From Demequina mangrovi (GTDB lineage: Bacteria > Actinomycetota > Actinomycetes > Actinomycetales > Demequinaceae): DNA of 64,000 bases. Below the pieces are notes generated by a model. That model was not told where the DNA came from and did not search any database. It was given only the letters and a program-made list of their open reading frames with translations. Below, in pieces: positions 8,409 to 15,641 of the stretch (position 1 is the stretch's first letter; the number at the start of each line of letters is the position of its first letter). The translations under genes and the position numbers were made by a program. The stretch spans positions 310,001-374,000 of the forward strand of contig NZ_BBLU01000001.1 of assembly GCF_000759715.1 (NCBI RefSeq), in the 5' to 3' direction.

Positions 8409-8849
8409 TCAGGTCGGATCGGACAGCAGCAGCACCCACGCCCGGCCGGCGTCCAAGCGTGCGAACATGAACGCCGCCTCATCGCCGTCGGGTGTGTGGA
8501 TCGCCCAGCCGCCCAGGTGGAGCCACCGCCCGGCATTGGCGGGAGCGGACTCGAGGAGGTCCGCGAGGGCGTGGTCCCCGGAGTCCCGGAGGGTCTTGAG
8601 GGCGCTGAGCAGCGGGATCAGCCGGGCGCAAGCCTCGATGACATCCTCGATCGCGTCCTCGTCCGCATGCATGTCGAAGCCCGCCACCAGCGAGTCGACC
8701 ACGGCATCCGCCAGGGCCGGCCGGTCCGGATACGAGCGTGCCACGGCGCCGTGGACATCGTCCGCGACCGTGGGGTCCTTCGCGTAGAGCTCGCGGAACT
8801 CCTCGATCTCGATCCAAAGCGGGTTGTCGTCGGGCTGGTCGGTGCTCAC
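8409..8849 (-). CDS. Conserved hypothetical protein
   Basis: 146 residues from GTG 8849. Soluble and acidic (EIEEFRELYAKDP near the start; a WLHLGGWAIHTPDGDEAAF segment near the C-terminus). No transmembrane helix, signal or catalytic motif is seen. An upstream in-frame ATG at 9044 would add 65 Arg-rich residues that look non-coding; the GTG is preferred because TACCGT lies 6 nt before it. Function not recognised. Confidence 0.65.
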   Translation of the reverse strand: MSTDQPDDNPLWIEIEEFRELYAKDPTVADDVHGAVARSYPDRPALADAVVDSLVAGFDMHADEDAIEDVIEACARLIPLLSALKTLRDSGDHALADLLESAPANAGRWLHLGGWAIHTPDGDEAAFMFARLDAGRAWVLLLSDPT

Positions 8850-8855
8850 CCCACC

Positions 8856-8861
8856 ACGGTA
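8856..8861 (-). promoter_or_regulatory. Leaderless -10 element (TACCGT)
   Basis: TACCGT on the minus strand, 6 nt before GTG 8849. Confidence 0.5.
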
Positions 8862-9050
8862 GACGCAGCTGCTGCGGGCGCGTCGCCTCGAACGGCACCT
8901 GCCCCGGGCGCCGGGCGCTTGAGCAGGTCGCACGGCGGGAAGGGATCGCGGTGCGCCGTTGTCGGCTGTCAGCTCCGGAGTCGTGCTGCCATGCCAGCAG
9001 ACCGACCGCGATCCTGACAAAGATGAGGGCGTCATGTCGCACAAAGCAGA

Positions 9051-9084
9051 AAAGTCCCGGCAACCCGTGGGTTACCAGGACTTT
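9051..9084 (-). terminator. Terminator of the tRNA-Pro gene
   Basis: On the minus strand a stem AAAGTCC/GGACTTT with an inner AACCC/GGGTT pairing is followed by a T-rich run (TTTTCTGCTTTG). It starts about 15 nt after the tRNA 3' end. Confidence 0.7.
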
Positions 9085-9098
9085 CCGCCTGCTACACG

Positions 9099-9172
9099 TC
9101 GGGCTGACAGGATTTGAACCTGCGACCCCCTGACCCCCAGTCAGGTGCGCTACCAAGCTGCGCCACAGCCCG
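9099..9172 (-). tRNA. tRNA-Pro (anticodon GGG)
   Basis: 74 nt, read on the minus strand. The acceptor stem CGGGCTG pairs with CAGCCCG at the 3' end, followed by discriminator A. The anticodon stem CCTGA/TCAGG encloses the loop CTGGGGG, giving anticodon GGG. The T arm contains GGTTCAAATCC. CCA is not encoded. It reads proline CCC/CCU codons. Confidence 0.95.
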
Positions 9173-9185
9173 TGACAGCCCGATA

Positions 9186-9191
9186 ACTATA
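9186..9191 (-). promoter_or_regulatory. -10 element of tRNA-Pro (TATAGT)
   Basis: TATAGT, close to the TATAAT consensus, lies 14 bp before the tRNA 5' end in an AT-rich island. No good -35 is visible. Confidence 0.6.
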
Positions 9192-9313
9192 TCGGAATCC
9201 GGAGGCCTCGCTGACCACTTTCGGCCTCCGGCGCCAAGATTGCCCCGGATAACTTGGTGACGCCTGGCACTGCGCCCGCACCGCCGCCCTTCCGCATCGT
9301 CCCTCGTCTCCCC

Positions 9314-9319
9314 TAGTCT
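9314..9319 (+). promoter_or_regulatory. -10 element of the monooxygenase operon (TAGTCT)
   Basis: TAGTCT would place transcription start near 9326, giving a short leader that contains the GAGGAG ribosome site used by the gene at 9349. Confidence 0.45.
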
Positions 9320-9348
9320 CAAGGCACTGCTCGACGACGAGGAGACCC

Positions 9349-10629
9349 ATGCGCGACACCGCGATCATCGGCGCCGGTCCCGCCGGGCTCGCCGCCGCCC
9401 ACGCCCTCAAGCAGCGCGGCCTGCCCTACACCCACCTCGAGCGCAACGCCGGCGTCGGAGGGCTCTGGGACATCGACGCCCCCGGCAGCCCGATGTACGA
9501 GTCCGCGCACTTCATCTCGTCGAAGACCCTCTCGGCCTTCCCCGGCTTCCCCATGCCGGACGACTACCCCGACTACCCGAGCCACCGCCAGATCCTCGCC
9601 TACCTCCGCGGCTTCGCGGAGGCCAACCAGCTGATCGACGGGATCGAGCTCGGCACCGCGGTGGAGCGCGTCGAGCGCATACCGGACGGCTACCGCGTCA
9701 CCCGCGCGGACGGCCGCGCCACGGACCACGCCCAGGTCATCGTTGCCAGCGGAGTGCAGTGGATCCCCCAGATCATCGACATCCCGGGCGACTACTCCGG
9801 CGAGATCCGCCACACCGTCACCTACCGCAGCGCGGCCGAGCTCGAAGGCAGGCGCGTGCTCATCGTGGGCGGGGGCAACTCGGGCGCGGACATCGCCTGC
9901 GACGCCGCGCGCTCCGCGGACCGCGCGGCCATCAGCCTGCGCCGTGGCTACCACTTCATCCCCAAGCACGTCTTCGGGATGCCCTCGGACGTGTTCTCGA
10001 CCCGCGGGCCGACGATGCCGATCTGGCTGGAGCAGCGCGTCTTCGGCGCGCTCCTGCGCCTCATCAACGGCGACGTGACGCGGCTCGGCCTCCCGAGGCC
10101 CGACCACAAGGTCTTCGAGACCCACCCGCTCATGAACTCCCAACTGCTCCACCACCTCGGCCAAGGCGACATCACCGCCCGACCCGGCATCGCCGCCACC
10201 GAGGGCACCACGGTCACCTTCACCGACGGCAGCACCGAGGACGTCGACCTCATCCTGCTCGCGACCGGATACCGCCACGAGGTGCCGTACGCCCGGGAAC
10301 TCCTGGGCGAGGGCCCGCACCCGGACCTCTACCTCACCGCCTTCGCGCGGCATCCGGGGCTCTACGGGCTCGGCTTCGTCGAGACCAACGGCGCGGCGTA
10401 CGTGGTGATGGCCCAGCTCGCGGCGATGATCGCGCAGCACATCGAGGACCGGACCGCGCGGCCGGACAGTTGGGACGAGTTCGAGCGCATCATCGCGACG
10501 GACGAGCCCGACCTCTCCCGCGGCATCCGTTTCATCGACTCGCCCCGGCACACGGGGTACGTCGAGATGACCGCGATCACCCGGTACCTCCATCGCACGG
10601 CGCGGCGCATGAGCTGGAGCCTCCCGTGA
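9349..10629 (+). CDS. Flavin-dependent monooxygenase (FMO/BVMO-like)
   Basis: 426 residues. The N-terminal FAD-binding motif is GAGPAGLAAAH; a second nucleotide-binding motif IVGGGNSGADIA at about 170-180 binds NADPH. Between them YSGEIRHTVTY matches the FMO identifying sequence (FxGxxxHxxx(Y/F)). The family oxygenates N, S or ketone carbon using NADPH and O2; the substrate is unknown. The ATG has GAGGAG upstream. The stop overlaps the GTG of the following SDR gene, so the two are co-translated and may act on one substrate. Confidence 0.9.
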   Translation: MRDTAIIGAGPAGLAAAHALKQRGLPYTHLERNAGVGGLWDIDAPGSPMYESAHFISSKTLSAFPGFPMPDDYPDYPSHRQILAYLRGFAEANQLIDGIELGTAVERVERIPDGYRVTRADGRATDHAQVIVASGVQWIPQIIDIPGDYSGEIRHTVTYRSAAELEGRRVLIVGGGNSGADIACDAARSADRAAISLRRGYHFIPKHVFGMPSDVFSTRGPTMPIWLEQRVFGALLRLINGDVTRLGLPRPDHKVFETHPLMNSQLLHHLGQGDITARPGIAATEGTTVTFTDGSTEDVDLILLATGYRHEVPYARELLGEGPHPDLYLTAFARHPGLYGLGFVETNGAAYVVMAQLAAMIAQHIEDRTARPDSWDEFERIIATDEPDLSRGIRFIDSPRHTGYVEMTAITRYLHRTARRMSWSLP

Positions 10630-11513
10630 GGCGGGCGCGGCTGGACCTCACCGGACGCATCGTCGTCGTCACCGGCGGCGCCGGCGGGATCGGCCGCGCG
10701 TTCAGCGCGCTTGCCACCGAGCGCGGGGCCCGCATCGTCGTCGTCGATGCGAGGGACGAGGCGGCAGCGACGGCCGTCGCCGCCCTCCCGGACGGCGCCT
10801 CACGCCACCACGCCGAGGTGGCCGACCTCACGGACCGGAGCGAGGTCGAGGCGGTCCTTGACCGCATCGCTTACCGGTACGGGCGCATCGATGTCCTGGT
10901 CAACAACGCCGGCATGACGAGCGCCGCGCGCTTCGACGAGCGCAGCGTCGAGAGCATCGAGCAGGAGCTCGCGGTCAATCTCACCGCCCCCCTGGTCGTG
11001 ACCAGGCTCGCGATCCCGCTGCTGCGCGAGTCGCCGGATCCCCGTGTGATCACGACCGTCTCGCTCGGCGGCATCTTCCCCCTGGGGGAGACGCCGATCT
11101 ACACGGCGAGCAAGTTCGGCCTGCGGGGCGCGATGCTCTCGATCGCGCTGGACCTGCGCGACAAGGGCATCACGGTGAGCTCGGTGCTGCCCTCTGCCAC
11201 GGACACGCGGATGCTGCGGCAGGAGGCGCTCGACGGCGGCAACTCGCTGCAGTTCCAGGACCCGCCGCAGTCGCCGCAGCACGTGGCGGCGACGATGATG
11301 GGGCTGCTCGACCGGCCGCGTCTCGAGGCCTACCCGCGGCCGAGCGAGTCGTGGCTGGTGCGGGCCGCGCTTCTCATGCCCAACGCGCTCCCGCGCCTCA
11401 TGCCGCTGTTCCGAGGCAAGGGCAGGCGGGGGCAGGCGCGCTACATCCGCGAGCTGCGCGAGCGCGGACTGGTGTCGACCGTGGACGGCATCGACGTCGC
11501 GTTCGAGGACTGA
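10626..11513 (+). CDS. Short-chain dehydrogenase/reductase
   Basis: 295 residues from GTG 10626, overlapping the monooxygenase stop by 4 bp. Classical SDR: cofactor motif TGGAGGIG, VLVNNAGM, a Ser near VSLGG, and active-site YTASK (Tyr and Lys present). The acidic residue after the second strand (VVVDARD) suggests NAD(H) preference. The C-terminal extension (about 215-295) with LMPNALPRLMPLF may touch the membrane. It probably oxidises or reduces an alcohol/ketone linked to the monooxygenase substrate. The last 73 bp overlap, tail to tail, the 3' end of the diguanylate cyclase gene on the other strand. Confidence 0.9.
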   Translation: MRRARLDLTGRIVVVTGGAGGIGRAFSALATERGARIVVVDARDEAAATAVAALPDGASRHHAEVADLTDRSEVEAVLDRIAYRYGRIDVLVNNAGMTSAARFDERSVESIEQELAVNLTAPLVVTRLAIPLLRESPDPRVITTVSLGGIFPLGETPIYTASKFGLRGAMLSIALDLRDKGITVSSVLPSATDTRMLRQEALDGGNSLQFQDPPQSPQHVAATMMGLLDRPRLEAYPRPSESWLVRAALLMPNALPRLMPLFRGKGRRGQARYIRELRERGLVSTVDGIDVAFED

Positions 11514-12661
11514 TCGGCGGGTCCGTAGACGCGTGCGACGCCGCGGCCCGCCCGCTTCGCCTCGTAGAGCGCCTCGTCCGCCCGCGCCAGCGCGTTCGCG
11601 AAGCTCGAGCCGGGCGCGGCGATCGACACGCCGTGGCTGGCGGTCGGCGCCGCGTAGCCGTCGGAGACCGCCCGCTCCACGAAGCGCCGCGTGACCACGG
11701 TCGCGCGCTCGGCGGCGCGCTCCGCGGTGATACCCGGGATCACGACCACGAACTCGTCGCCGCCGATCCTCCCGACCACGTCGCCCTGACGAAGCGCGTC
11801 GGTCCAGGCCTGCGCGAAGGCGCGCAGCGCCCGATCGCCCTCGCCGTGCCCGTGGGTGTCGTTGACGTCCTTGAAGTGATCGAGATCGGAGATCACCACC
11901 GCCACGCCGTCGCGCGCGGCGCCGGAGGAGGACGCGAGCATGCGCTCCGCCTGCTCCAGCAGCTCGCCCCGGTTGAGGACTCCCGTGAGGTCGTCCGTGG
12001 TCGCCCGACGCGCGAGCTCCTCGCGCGTCCCCGACGCGTCGAGGTGCGCGACCGCGACGGTCACGATGGATATCGAGGCCACCTGCACCAGCGCGGTAAG
12101 CCCGCTCCCGGCGAACGTGGTGAACGCGGCGCTGTCCGGGCCGAACGTCACGAACAGGGCGCATCGGAGCGCGTAGAAGGCCGCCAGTCCGGACGCGGTG
12201 AGCGCCAGAGACCGCACCTCGCCGGCGCTGCGCGGGCTGCGATGGCGCCACAGCGAGGCAGCGGTGTAGGCCGAGCAGGCCCCGAGCCCGAACAGCATGT
12301 AGCCGCCACCCGCCCAGGAGTTGCGCACGGGGTCCTCCAGCAGCGTCGCGGCGCCCGCGCCGAGGGTGACCGTGGCGAACAGCCACCACGGGAGCGTGGC
12401 CCCGCGAAGCCGACGTGCCGTCGCGATCATCATGCATCCGCCCAGGACCGCCGCCATGTTCGCCGGCGCGGCCGTGTAGGGCTGCAGCGGGGTGCCGTCC
12501 CCGAGGAACAGGACGGTGCCGGTGGAGAAGGCGGCGAGCGAGCCGGCCCAGGCCGCCGCCACCGAACCCCTGCCCTCGCGGCGGGCAAGGTGAAGCGTGT
12601 ACGCGAGCGCGACGACCACGAGGACCGCGAGCACGATGCGCATGCTGATGGCGTCGATCAT
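11441..12661 (-). CDS. Membrane diguanylate cyclase with intact I-site
   Basis: 406 residues. About six transmembrane helices occupy residues 1-205 and probably form the sensor. The GGDEF domain spans about 218-385 with GGDEF at 300-304, the magnesium Asp in ISDLDHF and the nucleotide-contact segment VNDTHGHGEGD. The inhibitory I-site RQGD at 291-294 sits exactly five residues before GGDEF, so feedback inhibition by c-di-GMP is expected. The ATG overlaps the TGA of the upstream paralogue (ATGA), so the pair is one transcript. The Ser/Thr/Arg-rich C-terminal tail is encoded opposite the SDR gene. Confidence 0.92.
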   Translation of the reverse strand: MIDAISMRIVLAVLVVVALAYTLHLARREGRGSVAAAWAGSLAAFSTGTVLFLGDGTPLQPYTAAPANMAAVLGGCMMIATARRLRGATLPWWLFATVTLGAGAATLLEDPVRNSWAGGGYMLFGLGACSAYTAASLWRHRSPRSAGEVRSLALTASGLAAFYALRCALFVTFGPDSAAFTTFAGSGLTALVQVASISIVTVAVAHLDASGTREELARRATTDDLTGVLNRGELLEQAERMLASSSGAARDGVAVVISDLDHFKDVNDTHGHGEGDRALRAFAQAWTDALRQGDVVGRIGGDEFVVVIPGITAERAAERATVVTRRFVERAVSDGYAAPTASHGVSIAAPGSSFANALARADEALYEAKRAGRGVARVYGPADQSSNATSMPSTVDTSPRSRSSRM

Positions 12662-13848
12662 TGCTCCCTCGCCGGCTCGGACCGGTGCGCGACGTGGATC
12701 GCGCCTCCTCCGGCCGCCTTCGCCTCGTAGAGCGCCATGTCGGCGCGCCCGATCGCGACCGTGGGCACCGTGTCGCCCGCGAGCATCGCGATGCCGTGGC
12801 TCACCGACGGCGCGGGCCGACCGGACGCGCAGTCCTCGGAGGCGAGGCGACACGAGGCCTCGCGCACCCTCGCCACGGCTCCTGCCTCGTCGACATCGTG
12901 CAGCATCACCACGAACTCGTCCCCTCCGAGCCTTCCGATCACGTCCTGGGGCCCGAGCACCGACCTCCACGCGTCGGCGAAGGCCACCAGCGCTCGGTCG
13001 CCCGCGGCGTGGCCCCAGCCGTCGTTGATCTCCTTGAACCGGTCCACGTCGCAGAGCACGATGGCGTCGGTGCAGTCGGGGGTACCGTCGCGCGCGCGCT
13101 CGATGCGCGCCAGGACCTCGCCGCGCGCCAGCACGGCGGTGAGCTCGTCCGTGGTGGCACGGCGCTCGAGGTCCGCGCGCAGGCGTTCCTCGGCGGCCGC
13201 GCCGATCGCGAGCGTGGTGAGCGCGACCGCGGCAGTCTGGATCAGGGCGGTCAGCCCGGCGCCCTGATCCGTCGCGAACGCGGTGCTCTCGGGACCGTGC
13301 AGGACGAACGCCGCGGTCCTGATGAGGTACATCACCGCGAGGGCGAGCGCACCCACCGCGAAGGCGCCGAGAGCCTGGCGGCCCGTGCGCGACACCTCGG
13401 GCATATGCGCTCGCGCGTAGAGCAATGCGCTCGCCATGGTCACCCCGATCGCCGTGTACACGCCCGCCAGCACGACGAGCAGGTACAGGGCTCCCGCCCA
13501 GGGATCGCGCCCGGGCTCGCCGAGCGCGGCCGTGCCGAGAGCCCCGACCACGATCGCGCCCTGCGCCACCCACATCGGCCGCCTGTCGAGAAGGGACGCC
13601 CCGGCGTTGTACACGCAGAGCACGGCGACCACGCCGGCGGCGTTGCCCAGGGGCACGGTCAGCCACTGCACGGGGCTGCCGTTGCCCAGCCCGTCGAGCA
13701 TCAGGCTCACGACGGTGACGATGAGCCCGGCTCCCCACCACACCGGAGCGGAGTTCGGCCAGATGCGGCGCACCTTCCCGAGCGAGTGGAGCACCGCGAG
13801 CATCACGACCACGCCGAGCGCGACGCGCAGGCTGGTCGGATCGAACAT
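12658..13848 (-). CDS. Membrane diguanylate cyclase paralogue without I-site
   Basis: 396 residues from ATG 13848, which has TACCTT 7 nt upstream; an upstream ATG at 13905 is less likely. It has the same layout as its neighbour: about six transmembrane helices (1-215), then GGDEF at 308-312 with VLCDVDRF and INDGWGHAAGD. The I-site position reads GPQD, so the Arg needed for product inhibition is missing. It should therefore make c-di-GMP without that brake, if active. Its NR motif is also altered (ARGEVL against NRGELL). The pair looks like a tandem duplication that has diverged. Confidence 0.9.
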   Translation of the reverse strand: MFDPTSLRVALGVVVMLAVLHSLGKVRRIWPNSAPVWWGAGLIVTVVSLMLDGLGNGSPVQWLTVPLGNAAGVVAVLCVYNAGASLLDRRPMWVAQGAIVVGALGTAALGEPGRDPWAGALYLLVVLAGVYTAIGVTMASALLYARAHMPEVSRTGRQALGAFAVGALALAVMYLIRTAAFVLHGPESTAFATDQGAGLTALIQTAAVALTTLAIGAAAEERLRADLERRATTDELTAVLARGEVLARIERARDGTPDCTDAIVLCDVDRFKEINDGWGHAAGDRALVAFADAWRSVLGPQDVIGRLGGDEFVVMLHDVDEAGAVARVREASCRLASEDCASGRPAPSVSHGIAMLAGDTVPTVAIGRADMALYEAKAAGGGAIHVAHRSEPAREQ

Positions 13849-13855
13849 GACCCCA

Positions 13856-13861
13856 AAGGTA
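13856..13861 (-). promoter_or_regulatory. Leaderless -10 element of the cyclase pair (TACCTT)
   Basis: TACCTT lies 7 nt before ATG 13848 on the minus strand and supports that start over the longer ORF. Confidence 0.5.
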
Positions 13862-13969
13862 GAGATCCCTACGCGCGCGCGGCCACAGGGTGTGGAGAAG
13901 TCCACAGCGCCTCAACTTCGGATCGCCTCGACCGAGGTGTCACGAACCGGACCGAAGGCGCGGAACGCC

Positions 13970-13975
13970 TAGGCT
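13970..13975 (+). promoter_or_regulatory. Leaderless -10 element (TAGGCT)
   Basis: TAGGCT lies 6 nt before ATG 13982, with no Shine-Dalgarno. Confidence 0.6.
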
Positions 13976-13981
13976 GAGGGC

Positions 13982-14989
13982 ATGGCACGCGTTCTCCTCA
14001 CCGCACTCGAACCCCTGCCGGGCGCCGCGGGCGACGGCGCGGCGGATGCCGCTCGCATCCTCGCCGAGACGTGGCACGGATCGGCCGAGATCGTCGCGCG
14101 CGAGCTCACCCCCGCGTACACCGAGGCATCGCGCCGGCTGCGCGCCTCGGTGGCCAAGCACCTTCCCGACGCGGTCATCGTCGTCGCCACGCGGCCCGAC
14201 GCGACCGCCGTCACCATCGAGCGCCTGGCGGTCAACCTGGACGATGCCCCGGTCGCCGACGCGCACGGCGCCCAGCCGATGGACGCCCCCATCGTCGCCG
14301 GGGCTCCCGCCGGGCTGTGGACCACGTTGCCGTCACGGGAGCTCCTCGAGGCGCTGGACGCCCGCGGCCTCCCGGCGCAGCTCTCGGTCAACGCCGGCAG
14401 CGGCCTGGCGAACCATGTCTTCTACGTCCTGCAGCGCGAGCTCGCGGAGTGGGGCGTGCCCAGCGGGCTCATCCAGCTGCCGCCGACGGCCCCCTCAGCG
14501 CCCGGAGGCGTGGCGCTGCCCGCCGAGGTGCTCGCCGAGGCGCTGCGAACCATCGTCGAGACCGTGCTGGGCGAGGAGCACGCCGAGCCCGCGCCGCCCG
14601 AGCCCGCCGCGCCCGAGTACGACGCGGACGCCACCCAGCCCTTCCTCATGCCGATCTCCGACCCGATCGCCACGGAGTCGGCGGCGGAGTCCGCACCTGA
14701 GCTCGCCGCAGCACCGCTGAGCGTCGCGCCGACGCTCGCGCCGACCGCCGCATCTCCGTCCGAGCCCTCCGATCCGGGCCTGCCCCCGGCCGCCGGGCGA
14801 CCCGAGACCTCGCACCCCGTGGTGGTCCCGCCGTGGGGACCCACGTCCGGGGAGGTGCCGGCGCTCGAGGCGGCGGCTGAGGCGCCCGCGGCAGAGGCCG
14901 CAGAGCCGCAGCAGCCGGACGATGACGCGACCGGCGCTGTGCGCCACCCCACCTGGGATGAGATCATCTCGGGGCGCAGCGACCGCTGA
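13982..14989 (+). CDS. Pyroglutamyl-peptidase I-like pseudoenzyme with Ala/Pro-rich tail
   Basis: 335 residues. Residues 1-195 follow the peptidase C15 fold by sequence (VLLTALEP at the start, VTIERLAVNLDD, NAGSGLANHVFYVLQ). The catalytic triad is degraded: Glu is kept (E80), but the Cys position is Ala (A143 in SGLANHVFY, where active enzymes have LCNHV) and the His position is Gln (Q165 in GLIQLP against IHVP). It is therefore unlikely to be a peptidase. Residues 198-335 are a disordered Ala/Pro/Glu-rich tail ending in a short conserved-looking HPTWDEIISGRSDR. It may be a binding or scaffold protein. It is 24 bp ahead of a deaminase gene. Confidence 0.8.
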   Translation: MARVLLTALEPLPGAAGDGAADAARILAETWHGSAEIVARELTPAYTEASRRLRASVAKHLPDAVIVVATRPDATAVTIERLAVNLDDAPVADAHGAQPMDAPIVAGAPAGLWTTLPSRELLEALDARGLPAQLSVNAGSGLANHVFYVLQRELAEWGVPSGLIQLPPTAPSAPGGVALPAEVLAEALRTIVETVLGEEHAEPAPPEPAAPEYDADATQPFLMPISDPIATESAAESAPELAAAPLSVAPTLAPTAASPSEPSDPGLPPAAGRPETSHPVVVPPWGPTSGEVPALEAAAEAPAAEAAEPQQPDDDATGAVRHPTWDEIISGRSDR

Positions 14990-15013
14990 ACCGCCCCGAC
15001 ACCTGGAGGAACG

Positions 15014-15625
15014 ATGGCCGAGGGCCTCGCCACGAGCGTCACCCTGTCCCTGCCCCGCTGGCTGATCGACCAGATCCCCGACCTCCCCGGCACGCTCGCG
15101 ACGCCGGAGGACCAGATGGCGCTGGTGCACCGCCTCGCGGACCGCAACTGGCGTGAGGGCGGGGGCGGCCCGTTCGCCGCGATCGTGGTCGACGCCGGGA
15201 CCGGCGAGCTGGTCTCGGTGGGGGTCAACGTGGTGCTCGGCTCCGGGGTCAGCGCCGGTCACGCCGAGGTCATGGCGCTCGCGCTCGCGCAGCAGCGCCT
15301 CGGGACGTGGGACCTCGGCGCGGAGCGCGATCTCGCGCTCGTGGTGAACTGGCGTCCGTGCGTGCAGTGCTACGGCGCGACCCTGTGGTCCGGCGTGAAG
15401 CACCTCGTGGTGGCCGGAGAGGGGCCCGAGCTCGAGCGCCTCACGCGCTTCGACGAGGGGCCCGTGGTGCGCGACTGGGCGGAGCAGTTCGAGGCGCGCG
15501 GGATCACCGTCACCTCCGACGTGCTGCGCGACCAGGCACTCGCGGTCTACCGGGCCTACGGCGAGTCCTCCGCGACGGTCTACAACGCCCGCGGCTCTGG
15601 ACCCATCGACGCCGTCGACGCCTGA
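15014..15625 (+). CDS. Cytidine/deoxycytidylate deaminase family protein
   Basis: 203 residues with GGAGG 7 nt before the ATG. Zinc-site motifs are present: HAEVMAL (HAE, ligand His and catalytic Glu) and WRPCVQC (PCxxC). The GGGGPFAAIVVD segment matches nucleoside deaminases of the guanine/tRNA-adenosine type. The N-terminal 30 residues and the C-terminal 50 residues extend beyond the core. It hydrolytically deaminates a base or nucleoside; which one is not clear. It probably shares a transcript with the upstream pseudoenzyme. Confidence 0.85.
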   Translation: MAEGLATSVTLSLPRWLIDQIPDLPGTLATPEDQMALVHRLADRNWREGGGGPFAAIVVDAGTGELVSVGVNVVLGSGVSAGHAEVMALALAQQRLGTWDLGAERDLALVVNWRPCVQCYGATLWSGVKHLVVAGEGPELERLTRFDEGPVVRDWAEQFEARGITVTSDVLRDQALAVYRAYGESSATVYNARGSGPIDAVDA

Positions 15626-15641
15626 CCCGTGCCGTGCGCGC

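Noticed and set aside
8850-9098. An extra small gene next to tRNA-Pro
   Set aside because: Frames here are Arg-rich with no start signals. The tRNA terminator and the promoter of the hypothetical gene account for the visible features.
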